A stretch of 30,000 bases of DNA from an uncultured Senegalimassilia sp. (GCF_934632265.1 NZ_CAKTYH010000012.1:1-30000); one strand, 5' to 3'; positions 22,495 through 30,000 are shown, counted from the first letter of the stretch. Translations and numbers: made by a program. The notes: generated by a model from the sequence alone, not told the origin.

Positions 22495-23292
22495 ATGGAA
22501 TTGCATGGGGGCGCCGAAGAGGGGCTGGCGCTGCGGTTGTGTGCGCTGACCAGCGAGTTCTATCGAGCAAACGCGGAGTCGTTTTCGCAGACGCGGCAGG
22601 CGCCATGGCAGGGCTGGGTGCGCTTGCTCGAGGTCATGGGCTTGGCGGATGGGAAGGGCCCGTTGCGTGTGCTCGATCTGGCGTGTGGCAATCTGCGTTT
22701 CGAGCGGTATTTGGCGGATGCCTTACCTGACAGGATGCTGTTGGGTTATGCGGTGGATAACTGCGATCCGCTGGTGGAAGCGGGGGAGCGAAGCGAGTTC
22801 GATGCGCTGCCCCGCATGGTTTTCCAGAATCTTGACGCGATCGAGCGGCTTTCCGGTGGCAGCCTTCGGGAAGCGCTTGAGGTGCCGGATGCGTCGTGCG
22901 ACTTGGCGGTATCGTTCGGGTTCATGCATCATGTGCCGTTGGAGCGCTGGCGCGGGGAGCTGTTGCGCGCACTTATCGCGAAGGTGCGCCCGGGCGGGTT
23001 CGTGGCTGTGAGCTTCTGGCGGTTCTTGAACAGCGAGAAGCTGGCGCGCAAGGCGCAGGAGACCACGGGCCGTGCGCTCGTTGAGCTGGGGCTTCCCGAG
23101 CTGCCTCAGAACGATTACCTGCTGGGTTGGCAGGACACGCAGGGGCTGTACCGCTATTGCCATCATTTCGACGAGCCGGAAATCGAGCGGCTGTTGGCGG
23201 CGGTGGCGGATTCGGCGGAGCTTCTAAGCCGCTTCGAGGCAGATGGCAAGACGGGCAACTTGAACGAGTACGTGGTTTTGCGCGTAAAGTAA
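22495..23292 (+). CDS. SAM-dependent methyltransferase resembling Trm9/ALKBH8
   Basis: A 265-residue class-I methyltransferase. By eye it follows yeast Trm9: EFYRANAESFSQTRQAPW (21-38; Trm9 has the same FSQTR-x2-PW), the SAM loop DLACGN (61-66), CDLAVSFGFMHHV with the HH pair (145-146), KVRPGG (163-168) and YRYCHHFDEPEIE (219-231) near the end. Trm9 methylates the carboxymethyl group of cm5U34 made by Elp3, giving mcm5U. Elp3 is encoded 1.7 kb away and a desulfurase gene lies 4 nt upstream. I start at ATG 22495 just after the desulfurase stop; the ribosome site is weak. The methyltransferase fold is certain; the Trm9 role is inferred. Confidence 0.85.
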   Translation: MELHGGAEEGLALRLCALTSEFYRANAESFSQTRQAPWQGWVRLLEVMGLADGKGPLRVLDLACGNLRFERYLADALPDRMLLGYAVDNCDPLVEAGERSEFDALPRMVFQNLDAIERLSGGSLREALEVPDASCDLAVSFGFMHHVPLERWRGELLRALIAKVRPGGFVAVSFWRFLNSEKLARKAQETTGRALVELGLPELPQNDYLLGWQDTQGLYRYCHHFDEPEIERLLAAVADSAELLSRFEADGKTGNLNEYVVLRVK

Positions 23293-23334
23293 GGGGCGGC
23301 CGCCATGCGAATCGTTCGCAGGCAACCGCCCTTT
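23293..23334 (+). terminator. Probable terminator of the desulfurase-methyltransferase operon
   Basis: An outer stem GGGCGG (23294-23299) with CCGCCC (23326-23331) encloses an inner hairpin TGCGAA-TCG-TTCGCA (23306-23320), followed by TTTC. The T run is short, so strength is uncertain. Confidence 0.6.
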
Positions 23335-23476
23335 CTCGTTTCGGTATTCGCGCCGCTCGGCAAGATCGCGCTCTGCCAGCTTGCGAGTTGCTGTTTGCAA
23401 AGCATCTGCCGCACATGCGATTCGCGTTCTACGGCGATTCTCTCATGCGCGCAATCTGGGTTTGCGGGAAATCAAC

Positions 23477-25717
23477 CTACGCAAGCAGCTTCTTGCCTGC
23501 GCCGGAGATCACTGCCGATCGTGCGACCAGGTACGTGGACACCAGGTAGATCGCATACACCGCAACCACCAGCGCGATGCCGATGGCAAGCGTGCCGGAA
23601 ACCGCTCCCGTGCCCCAAAGCGACAGCAGGTTCTCGTACAGGAGGCTGATCGCGCATGCGGAATGGCATCCTGCAACCAGAAGCGGAGCCACGAAGTAGA
23701 TGCCGATCTGCGTGCGCAGGCTTCGCAGCACCATGCCCCTGTCGCATCCCAGCTGGGCTAACAAGCGGTAACGAGGAATGCTGTCCGCCACCTCGGAGAG
23801 CTGCTGGACGGAAAGAACCGCCGCGGTGGTCATAAGGAAGATGAATCCAACGTAAAGCGCCAGGTAAACCAGGAGAAGTTTAAGTCCCATGCTGTCGGCG
23901 ATAATGCCCTCGCTCGTGTCGTAATAGGACACCGGCCATGCGCGGGAATCGTAGGTCCAGCCCATCTCGGCAAGCTCTTCGCTCGGGGGAACGGCCTTGC
24001 CGTATTCGGCCAGCAGATCCTTCATGGCCTGCTCTTTCGAGTCGCCAGCCAGGTTGACGTTCAACTCGCTCAGGTACGGCAAATCACCTGCAGCGAACCT
24101 TTCCGCTGCCAGCTCATCGGGAACCACCAGTACGGCGATAAGGCAACTCATGTTGCTTACCTGAAGCGATTGCGAAACCACCTGCCCGGATGCCGTCAAC
24201 TCATGGCCATCGACAGTGATGGTACGACCTTTCCGACCAAGAGCCTTCGCGTAGTCGGTCGACTTGTCGACCGTGTTATCGACCAAGTACTCGTTTTCGC
24301 CAAGCTCGATCGGCTTTTCGCCTGCAAGTTGACGCGCGGCGTTGAGCTGCGACAACGGCACATACTGCACGCCCTCGTCGGCCATAGCGGAGTTCTCGTC
24401 AGAGCCAACCTGTTCAAGGGTAAAACCACAGGCATCGATAAGCTGCCTATTCGTCAAATCGTTTGCAAGCCACGTGTCCACCTGAGCCGAGCCGGTCACG
24501 CGCTCGTCCCAATCGGGGATGAGCGACTTGAGATACGCTGCGGTGGAGCCGTCGTTCGCCTGCCATAGGTTGTGAATCTCGTTGCGTTGGGCCTCGACCT
24601 CTTGGATTGCGGCCGCCTTCTCCTCTTCTCCGCCATACTGGTCGGCCGGCACCGCTTCCATGTCGGAGATGTCAAGCGCCATCAGGCTCGCGCGGATCGA
24701 CGCGTCGAACTGGGTGTTCTCTTCCAGTTGATCGGAGAACAGCGACGCCAGGCTAAAGCCCGTGGAGAACACAACGATGCTAAAGAATAGAAGAATGGTA
24801 ACCGCCCACAGCGACACGAACGCAGTGTTCACCTTCGCGGCGATTTGGCGCATGGTGAACATGGCCAATCCCTTGAAATACACGCCGCGCAGACGCTGGA
24901 TCAGCAGGATGAAGAACCCCGATGCCGACCAGAACAGGCCCAGCGTGCCGACGAGCATCAGCGCGGTTGCGGTGCGGAAGTGCTCGCCGAAGTACACGAG
25001 GCCGTCGAGGTTGAGCTCGGCATACGCCTTCGCCAGAATCAGGCACGACAGCACGAAGACAACGAGGCAGACGATGGGGTTGCGCACGGGCATGCGCTCG
25101 TTGCGGGAGTTAGCCGAAAGCAGCGTGGCAAGCTTGCAGCGCGAAATCTGCACGGCGTTGAACAGGGCGACTACAACGAAGATGAGCGCGAAGCACCCCA
25201 GCGTCAGCTCGGCGGAGCGGGCGCTGAACAGCAGATGATAGTCGCTGATGGCCACGCCGATGAGGCCAGCCGTGGCGAAGGCGATCGCTTGCGAGATCAA
25301 AAAGCCCAGCCCAAGGCCCGCCAGCAGTGCGATCACGCCGACGATCAGCGTTTCCATCAGCACCACCGAAGAGACTTGGCGCGGGCTCATGCCCAAAAGC
25401 AGGTACGTGCCGAATTCCTTTTTGCGCGCCCGAACAACGAATCGGTTGGCGTACAGGACCAAAAAGCCTAAAACCACGGCGACGACGATGCTGAAATAGG
25501 TCATGACTTGCGCGAGGATGTCGAAAATGCTCGCACCGGATGCCAGGAACACGTTCGCGGCGCCTTCCTGGGCCTCGAAGAGCACGCGCGAGTCCTCGAT
25601 GGCGTTGAAGGCGTAGAACATCGCCACGCCCAAAGTCAGGGTAACGAAATACACGGCGTAGTCGCGCATGCTGCGGCGCACGTTGCGCAAGGCTAGTTTC
25701 ATCAACATGATGGCCAC
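23477..25717 (-). CDS. BceB-type ABC permease (FtsX-like)
   Basis: A 746-residue membrane protein opening with KLALRNVRRSMRDYAVYFVTLT, as in BceB/VraG/YxdM permeases. Several helices come first, then FtsX-like segments (KKEFGTYLLLGMSPRQVSSVVLMETL near 115-140). A large extracytoplasmic region of about 290 residues (about 330-620) carries the expected peptide-sensing part, and the last helices are at 625-735. Such transporters remove peptide antibiotics from their lipid targets and report flux to the partner kinase. The start is read as GTG 25717, 3 nt after the ATPase stop; in-frame ATG at 25708 or 25702 are equally possible. It is the last gene of a four-gene module. Confidence 0.9.
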   Translation of the reverse strand: MAIMLMKLALRNVRRSMRDYAVYFVTLTLGVAMFYAFNAIEDSRVLFEAQEGAANVFLASGASIFDILAQVMTYFSIVVAVVLGFLVLYANRFVVRARKKEFGTYLLLGMSPRQVSSVVLMETLIVGVIALLAGLGLGFLISQAIAFATAGLIGVAISDYHLLFSARSAELTLGCFALIFVVVALFNAVQISRCKLATLLSANSRNERMPVRNPIVCLVVFVLSCLILAKAYAELNLDGLVYFGEHFRTATALMLVGTLGLFWSASGFFILLIQRLRGVYFKGLAMFTMRQIAAKVNTAFVSLWAVTILLFFSIVVFSTGFSLASLFSDQLEENTQFDASIRASLMALDISDMEAVPADQYGGEEEKAAAIQEVEAQRNEIHNLWQANDGSTAAYLKSLIPDWDERVTGSAQVDTWLANDLTNRQLIDACGFTLEQVGSDENSAMADEGVQYVPLSQLNAARQLAGEKPIELGENEYLVDNTVDKSTDYAKALGRKGRTITVDGHELTASGQVVSQSLQVSNMSCLIAVLVVPDELAAERFAAGDLPYLSELNVNLAGDSKEQAMKDLLAEYGKAVPPSEELAEMGWTYDSRAWPVSYYDTSEGIIADSMGLKLLLVYLALYVGFIFLMTTAAVLSVQQLSEVADSIPRYRLLAQLGCDRGMVLRSLRTQIGIYFVAPLLVAGCHSACAISLLYENLLSLWGTGAVSGTLAIGIALVVAVYAIYLVSTYLVARSAVISGAGKKLLA

Positions 25718-25720
25718 CGC

Positions 25721-26590
25721 CTAGTTGCGCGGCTTGGCAGCGTGCGAGGGCGCGAATCCGACCGCGGGGGAGTCGCCCTGCTTGCCGGAAAGGAACGCCT
25801 GAACCTCAAGGATGCGCTGGTAGAAATCGGTTCGGGCGTCATCGCCGCGGCGCAGCTCGTTGAACAGCTTGCCGTCCTTGATGAACAGGATGCGATCGGC
25901 GTAGGAAGCCGCGACCGCGTCGTGCGTGACCATCATGATGGTGGCGTGCAGCTTTGCGTTCAATACCTCGAGGGTTTCAAGGAGGACGGCGGCGTTGCGC
26001 GAATCGAGCGCGCCGGTGGGCTCGTCGGCAAGGACCAGCTTCGGGTCGGCGACGATGGCGCGCGCCGCGGCCACGCGCTGGCGCTGGCCGCCCGACATCT
26101 GGCGCGGGTATTTCTGCAGGACGTCCGTTACGCCCAGCATGTTCGCGGTGCTGTCGACCTTTGTGCGGACGGCGTCGGCCTTCTCTCCTTTGATGGTAAG
26201 GGCCAGGGCGATGTTCTCGAAACCGGTCAGGGTGTCCAGCAGATTGGCGTCCTGGAAGATGAAGCCCAGGTCGTCGCGGCGGAACTTGGAGAGCTGACGG
26301 CTGCGCAGCTGCGTGATATCGAGCCCGTTTAGGATGATGTTTCCGCTGGTCACGGTGTCGATGGTGGAGATGCAGTTCAGAAGCGTGCTCTTGCCCGAGC
26401 CCGATGGGCCCATCACGCCGACGAACTCGCCTTTGCAGATATCGAACGATACGTCGTCGAGCGCGCGTGTGACGGCCTCGCGCGAGCCGTAGACTTTCCG
26501 AACATCGCGCACGGAAAGCAGGACGTTGCGGCTGTCGGGCGTGCTTGCGTTCGCGATGCCTGCCGGTGGGGTTGCGGTAACCATGGTCAT
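25721..26590 (-). CDS. BceA-type ABC ATPase
   Basis: The 289-residue ATPase of the MacB/LolD/BceA class has Walker A GPSGSGKST (61-69), the Q-loop FIFQDANLLDTLTG, signature MSGGQRQRV (165-173), Walker B LVLADEP and the switch histidine in MVTHDAVAASYADR. The FIFQ-x-NLLDTL wording is typical of peptide-resistance ATPases. AAGGA lies before the ATG. Its upstream gap to the kinase gene (26591-26674) holds repeats that look like a response-regulator site, so it may have an extra inducible promoter. About 20 residues at the N-terminus and 30 at the C-terminus exceed the core. Confidence 0.94.
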   Translation of the reverse strand: MTMVTATPPAGIANASTPDSRNVLLSVRDVRKVYGSREAVTRALDDVSFDICKGEFVGVMGPSGSGKSTLLNCISTIDTVTSGNIILNGLDITQLRSRQLSKFRRDDLGFIFQDANLLDTLTGFENIALALTIKGEKADAVRTKVDSTANMLGVTDVLQKYPRQMSGGQRQRVAAARAIVADPKLVLADEPTGALDSRNAAVLLETLEVLNAKLHATIMMVTHDAVAASYADRILFIKDGKLFNELRRGDDARTDFYQRILEVQAFLSGKQGDSPAVGFAPSHAAKPRN

Positions 26591-26661
26591 GGGGATTCCT
26601 TTCTATTCGATTCGGCGTATCCCCATGATGCGGCGCCCGCGAAAACGGAGCCATCGAAGGG

Positions 26662-26692
26662 CCTTACCGCAACCTTACGATCCTGTAAGGTT
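26662..26692 (-). promoter_or_regulatory. Candidate OmpR-type regulator box before the BceAB genes
   Basis: CCTTAC occurs at 26662-26667 and 26673-26678, an 11-nt period as in OmpR/PhoB boxes. The second copy is also part of an inverted repeat AACCTTAC (26671-26678) with GTAAGGTT (26685-26692). It overlaps the kinase stop codon and lies about 70 nt before the ATPase start. Binding by the module's own regulator is inferred. Confidence 0.55.
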
Positions 26693-27865
26693 AGCTGCCA
26701 AATCCATGCGCGTGCGGTCGAGCGGGAAGGTCAGCGCGATGGTGGTGCCCGTCCTCTCTTCTGAGGAAACGCGCAGGCCAAGGCCCATTCTTGCGCAGGC
26801 AACGGCGGCTAGGTGCAGCCCCATGCCCGTTGCCTTGTGATGCGTGCGACCCTGGCTTCCCGTGAAGCCGCGGTCGAACACGCGCGGCACGTCGGCAGCG
26901 GGGATGCCATCGCCGTCGTCGCTGATCGCCAGCTCGATGCAGCCGTCTTTCGTGCCTGCGTCCTTCACCGTGCTCTCGAATCGAATGGTCTTCGCGCCGT
27001 ACTTCGCCGAGTTCTCCAGAACCTGGCCGATGATGAAGTCGGTCCATTTCGCGTCGGTGAGCACTTCGAGCGCCTCGTCGATGGCGAACTCGAGCGAGAT
27101 CCCTGCGCCGATGAGCGTGCGGGACCGTTGGCGGCACGCTTTGCGCGCGAGGGCTGCAAGGTTGAGCTGCTCGATGGAGAAGTCCTCGCTCAGCGTTGCC
27201 GAGCGTGCGTAGTAAAGCGCCTGTTCAACGCGGGATTCGATGCGGTCAAGGTCGCCGCGCACCTTGTTGATTTCGGGGCCGTGAAGGTTCGATAGCGCTA
27301 ACTGCGCTGATGCGATGGGCGTTTTTGCCTCGTGGACCCATAGCTCGACGTAGTTGCGGTACTCCTTCATATCGCGGGAACGGGCGGCAAGCTCGTCGGA
27401 GGCGGCTTTGCCCTGCACGGCGAGCGCGCGGTAGGCGATGGAGCCTTCGAGCGTGCGCGGTTCGTCCAGGATCGACGAGAGGTAGCGCGCGTTTTCGGGC
27501 GAGTCGCAGAACAGGTCCAGCTGCTGGTAGAACTCTCGATCGCGCAAAAACCCGGCCGCAAGCGCGGCGCTGGCGAACAGGGCTTCGCAGAGGGAAACGA
27601 GCGCGATCGCCGAAGCGTTCGAGCCGGTGACGGCCATGATGCCTGCAACGACGGTTATCAGGGCGATCGCGCCGATCGCGAACCCGGCGTGCGATCGGAG
27701 GCACGCGCCGAAGGAGTAGGCGCGTTCCGGGCGGTCGGCGCGGCCGTCGGCGGTGGGTTGCGCGGGCGTGCCGCGTGGCGGCTCGATGGGCGAGTTGGGC
27801 TCCGGGCCGCCCGCCGAGCTGAATGCCGCATCCGGCGTGGGGCTTTCCCGAATCGCGGCGCTCAT
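26675..27865 (-). CDS. BceS-type sensor histidine kinase
   Basis: A 396-residue kinase of the intramembrane-sensing type: two helices near 61-79 and 84-107 with almost no loop between them, so the signal should come from the BceAB transporter. The H-box is WVHEAKTPI with H188, the N-box is VLENSAKYG, and the G-boxes are DDGDGIP and TGMGLHLA. A Pro-rich cytoplasmic stretch of about 50 residues precedes the first helix. I start at the ATG whose first base is 27865; its ATGA overlaps the regulator stop. The longer open frame to 27997 lies within the regulator gene and is not real. Confidence 0.93.
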   Translation of the reverse strand: MSAAIRESPTPDAAFSSAGGPEPNSPIEPPRGTPAQPTADGRADRPERAYSFGACLRSHAGFAIGAIALITVVAGIMAVTGSNASAIALVSLCEALFASAALAAGFLRDREFYQQLDLFCDSPENARYLSSILDEPRTLEGSIAYRALAVQGKAASDELAARSRDMKEYRNYVELWVHEAKTPIASAQLALSNLHGPEINKVRGDLDRIESRVEQALYYARSATLSEDFSIEQLNLAALARKACRQRSRTLIGAGISLEFAIDEALEVLTDAKWTDFIIGQVLENSAKYGAKTIRFESTVKDAGTKDGCIELAISDDGDGIPAADVPRVFDRGFTGSQGRTHHKATGMGLHLAAVACARMGLGLRVSSEERTGTTIALTFPLDRTRMDLAANLTGS

Positions 27866-28536
27866 CGGACCACGTAGCCCAGGCCGCGGCGGGTGGTGAT
27901 GAAATCCTCGGGCACGCCTGCGGATTGCAGGCTGCGACGCAGGCGGTTCACATTCACCGTGAGCGTGTTGTCGTCGACGAACGCGTCGGTTTGCCACAGC
28001 TCATCCATCAGCTCGCTGCGCGAGATAATGGAGCCCGCGTTCTCCATAAGGATGCGCAGGATCAGCAGCTCGTTGCGCGACAGCTCGACGCTTTTGCCGC
28101 GATACGAGACCTCGGCGCGCACGGGGTCGAGCGAAACGCCGCTGTGCTCAAGACACCCGCGCGCTGGGTCGGCGGAGCCGCTGCGCGCGAGCGCGCGGTC
28201 GATGCGGGCGAGCAGCGCGGCGGGGCGATAGGGCTTGACCACGTAGTCGTCCGCGCCGACGTTCATGCTCATGACCTCGTCGAACTCGCTATCGGATGAG
28301 GTCAGCACGATGATAGGGACGTTGCTTTCCTGGCGGATGGAGCGGCAGATCTCGTGGCCGTACGCGCCGGGAAGCGAAAGGTCGAGCAGGATGCAGTCGG
28401 GGCATGCCGCCAAAGCTTCGCCCGCGGCGTTCGCGAACGACTCGCAGCAAAGGCATTCGTGCCCTTTAAGTTTGAGCATGCGCACAAGATTCTCCCGCAG
28501 GGAGGCATCGTCCTCGACAATGAACAACCGCGCCAT
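27862..28536 (-). CDS. BceR-type response regulator (OmpR family)
   Basis: A 224-residue regulator with acidic residues E8-D10, phosphorylation site D52 in LLDLSLPG, K101 in VVKPY, and a winged-helix DNA-binding domain at about 128-224 (SRNELLILRILMENAGSIISRSELMDELWQ then DDNTLTVNVNRLRRSL). The order of the DNA-binding domain and the neighbouring kinase match BceR/VraR-like peptide-antibiotic regulators. AAGGGG lies before the ATG. It is the first gene of the module and is transcribed away from thrH. Its likely target is the repeat at 26662-26692. Confidence 0.94.
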   Translation of the reverse strand: MARLFIVEDDASLRENLVRMLKLKGHECLCCESFANAAGEALAACPDCILLDLSLPGAYGHEICRSIRQESNVPIIVLTSSDSEFDEVMSMNVGADDYVVKPYRPAALLARIDRALARSGSADPARGCLEHSGVSLDPVRAEVSYRGKSVELSRNELLILRILMENAGSIISRSELMDELWQTDAFVDDNTLTVNVNRLRRSLQSAGVPEDFITTRRGLGYVVR

Positions 28537-28705
28537 CGGTCCCCTTCCATATCGAACGGATGAGCCGATAATAACGCAATGCCGCGGGTTGCCGGCGTTT
28601 CGTCATAAGCCTGACGCTTTGGGGACGTAGCATTATCTGTCAGGGATGCGTTTGCCTCATCGGGTGCCGTTTCCCCTTTCGCTCGCGGCATTGACCGGAA
28701 CGTGG

Positions 28706-28734
28706 TTGGGCGCGCTGGCGGGTTAGCCTATGCT
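28706..28734 (+). promoter_or_regulatory. Candidate thrH promoter
   Basis: TTGGGC (28706-28711) and TATGCT (28729-28734) are 17 nt apart, about 50 nt before the thrH start. A TTGACC hexamer (28691-28696) nearby has no matching -10. Confidence 0.5.
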
Positions 28735-28784
28735 TATGCGCATCAGAGGCTTGCGAAAGCAACGATGGCGTGAAAGGAACCCCC

Positions 28785-29390
28785 ATGGGAATGAATATCG
28801 TATGCCTGGACCTGGAAGGCGTGCTGGCACCGGAGATCTGGGTCGCGTTCGCGGAGAAGGCCGGCATCCCCGACCTGATGCGCACCACGCGCGATGAGCC
28901 CGACTACGACAAGCTCATGCAGTTCCGCCTGGACGTGCTGCGCCGTCACGGCATGGGCCTGCCGCAGATTCAGGAAGTCATCGCCGACATCCAGCCCGTG
29001 CCCGGCGCCAAGGAGTTCCTGGACGATCTGCGCGCGCAGACCCAGGTGATCATCATCAGCGACACGTTCGAGCAGTTCGCCCAGCCCATCATGGAGAAGC
29101 TCGGCTGGCCGACCATCTTCTGCAACACGCTGGAAGTTGCCGACGACGGCACCATCACCGGCTATCGCATGCGCTGCGATCAGACGAAGCTGACCACGGT
29201 CCGCGCGCTGCATTCCTGCGGCTTCGAGACCATCGCCTCGGGTGACAGCTACAACGACCTGGGCATGATCAAGGCGTCGAAGGCGGGCTTCCTGTTCCGC
29301 AGTACCGTCACCATCAAGGCGGAGCATCCGGAGATTCCCGCGTACGAGACCTTCGAGGATCTGTCTCGCGCCATCAAGGCCGCGCTGTAA
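28785..29390 (+). CDS. thrH: ThrH: phosphoserine phosphatase / homoserine phosphotransferase
   Basis: The 201-residue HAD-family enzyme closely follows Pseudomonas ThrH along its length: CLDLEGVLAPEIWVAFAEK (D9, with Glu at 11 as in ThrH), IISDTFEQFAQP (motif II S92) and ASGDSYNDLGM (motif III/IV, D154). ThrH removes phosphate from phosphoserine and can pass it to homoserine. I start at ATG 28785, 6 nt after AAGGA; GTG 28770 is upstream and ATG 28791 is also possible. The gene stands alone between the Bce regulator and a NuoF-like gene. With serA (7580-8746) it would give the first and last steps of serine synthesis. Confidence 0.93.
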   Translation: MGMNIVCLDLEGVLAPEIWVAFAEKAGIPDLMRTTRDEPDYDKLMQFRLDVLRRHGMGLPQIQEVIADIQPVPGAKEFLDDLRAQTQVIIISDTFEQFAQPIMEKLGWPTIFCNTLEVADDGTITGYRMRCDQTKLTTVRALHSCGFETIASGDSYNDLGMIKASKAGFLFRSTVTIKAEHPEIPAYETFEDLSRAIKAAL

Positions 29391-29434
29391 GGCGGGTTTT
29401 GCGCGGAAGGGGCGCGGGCTCGCGTTCGTTTGAG

Positions 29435-29490
29435 GGCCGTCGCTTGGAGCGTTCGCCGTTTTTCGGCTTGCGTTTCGGCGACGGCCTTTT
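29435..29490 (+). terminator. Probable terminator of thrH
   Basis: GGCCGTCGC (29435-29443) pairs with GCGACGGCC (29478-29486), followed by TTTT and further T-rich sequence. The 34-nt loop contains a small GCCG/CGGC hairpin. The long loop lowers certainty. Confidence 0.6.
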
Positions 29491-29553
29491 CTTGTTTTGC
29501 GGCTTGTGTTTCTTCGGAAGGTTAACAGGACGGAAACCTGAACCGCTGCCGTG

Positions 29554-29578
29554 TACAATAGGATACTGCGCAAGTATC
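29554..29578 (+). promoter_or_regulatory. Promoter -10 and operator of the NuoF-like gene
   Basis: TACAAT (29554-29559) is a good -10 with only a weak -35 upstream. Over the expected start lies an inverted repeat GATACT-GCGCA-AGTATC (29562-29578), a likely repressor site. Confidence 0.5.
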
Positions 29579-29638
29579 AAAACACTAGGAGTAAGATGGG
29601 GCGGCGTGCACCGTTGCCGTGCCATATAAGCGTTGCAA

Positions 29639-29654
29639 GCCTGCTTAAGCAGGC
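29639..29654. repeat. 16-nt perfect palindrome in the leader of the NuoF-like gene
   Basis: GCCTGCTTAAGCAGGC lies 6 nt before the GGGGGAG ribosome site (29660-29666). It may be a second protein-binding site or an RNA hairpin that limits ribosome access. Confidence 0.6.
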
Positions 29655-29668
29655 GAAACGGGGGAGAA

Positions 29669-30000
29669 ATGACGAGATTGTCCATTGCGCCCGCTTCGGC
29701 GGACGATGCCCGCATCGGCGGGTTCCTGGACCGGCAGAAGCGTCGCGTCGACGCCATGCCGCCGGGCATGTGCCCTCTGGCGCAGCAGCTGACGCTGCTC
29801 GAGGAGGGCGCGCTGCAAACGTGCGGCAAATGCGTGCCGTGCCGCGACGGCCTGCCCCAGTTGGCGGGCATGCTGCGCCATCTGGTGGATTGCAAGGCCG
29901 ACGCCGCCGAGGTCGAGCGCATGCGCGCGCTGGCCGAGATGGTGCGCGACACGTCGGATTGCGCCATCGGCTACGAGTCGGCGAACGCCCTGCTCGAGGG
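29669..30000 (+). CDS. NuoF-type iron-sulfur-binding domain protein (3' end outside window)
   Basis: The first 110 residues are visible. They contain CGKCVPCRDG (C52, C55, C58) and, 40 residues on, TSDCAIGYESA (C98), the 4Fe-4S cluster N3 pattern of the NuoF C-terminal domain. The FMN/NADH and SLBB domains that come first in NuoF are absent, so this is not a plain NuoF; such stand-alone domains occur in electron-transfer subunits beside formate dehydrogenases or hydrogenases. The ATG at 29669 follows GGGGGAG closely; an in-frame TTG at 29633 is the only earlier start before a stop at 29627. What follows is outside the window, so the complex is unknown. Confidence 0.8.
   Translation, partial: MTRLSIAPASADDARIGGFLDRQKRRVDAMPPGMCPLAQQLTLLEEGALQTCGKCVPCRDGLPQLAGMLRHLVDCKADAAEVERMRALAEMVRDTSDCAIGYESANALLE

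Noticed and set aside
29596..30000. ATG at 29596 preceded by AGGAG (29587-29591), in a different frame from the NuoF-like gene
   Set aside because: The frame is Arg/His/Ala-rich without motifs, while the other frame carries the clear CxxCxxC...C domain. A short leader peptide is not excluded, but no stop follows early.
1..30000. CRISPR arrays, rRNA, tRNA, riboswitches and insertion sequences
   Set aside because: No regularly spaced repeats, no TPsiC-arm tRNA pattern, no recognised riboswitch core and no transposase or integrase motif were seen.

Overview
The window looks like chromosomal DNA of a high-GC anaerobic actinobacterium, most likely class Coriobacteriia, family Eggerthellaceae. This is inferred from the high GC of the housekeeping genes, the yebC-ruvCAB order, and the combination of bacterial Elp3, ThrH, a Bce-type module and a NuoF-type iron-sulfur protein. 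No species is claimed. About 20 protein genes of the chromosomal type follow a plasmid-like left end; I found no rRNA, tRNA, CRISPR array or transposase.

Positions 1 to about 4130 hold a plasmid-like replicon module of lower GC. It contains parA with an N-terminal ribbon-helix-helix domain, parB, and a convergent replication initiator of the primase type. A predicted antisense RNA of about 70 nt lies opposite the rep leader. A palindromic operator sits at both ends of the parA promoter region, and a half-site of it lies at the rep promoter. The module runs straight into housekeeping DNA, so it is probably an integrated plasmid or a remnant of one.

Positions 4404-14000 are mostly housekeeping: upp, a class-I glutamine amidotransferase, the tRNA thiolase gene mnmA, serA (reverse strand), yebC, and a ruvC-ruvA-ruvB operon with a perfect LexA box. 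The operon continues into a small uncharacterised gene and a 2-hydroxyacid dehydrogenase gene.

Positions 13980-18770 form a self-contained regulated system. A MerR-family regulator is followed by a radical SAM/SPASM protein resembling the AhbC/AhbD/NirJ heme-pathway enzymes, then a FecBCD/BtuFCD-type importer (lipoprotein, permease, ATPase). The same 19-bp-spacer promoter with an embedded palindrome precedes both the regulator and the radical SAM gene, so the regulator probably controls itself and the operon. This is the best candidate for an undescribed tetrapyrrole or metal-chelate uptake and processing system.

Positions 18770-23335 carry a tRNA wobble-uridine theme. There is a reverse-strand elp3, and diverging from it a cysteine desulfurase gene followed by a methyltransferase gene with clear likeness to eukaryotic Trm9/ALKBH8. 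With mnmA at 6323, this suggests a bacterial route to mcm5U or mcm5s2U. A 64-nt near-perfect palindrome separates elp3 from the importer operon.

Positions 23477-28536 (reverse strand) encode a Bce-type antimicrobial-peptide sensing and resistance module: response regulator, histidine kinase, ABC ATPase and large permease, with a candidate OmpR-type binding site just before the ATPase gene. The right end holds thrH (phosphoserine phosphatase type, matching serA) and the start of a NuoF-like iron-sulfur protein gene cut by the window edge, preceded by two palindromic regulatory elements.
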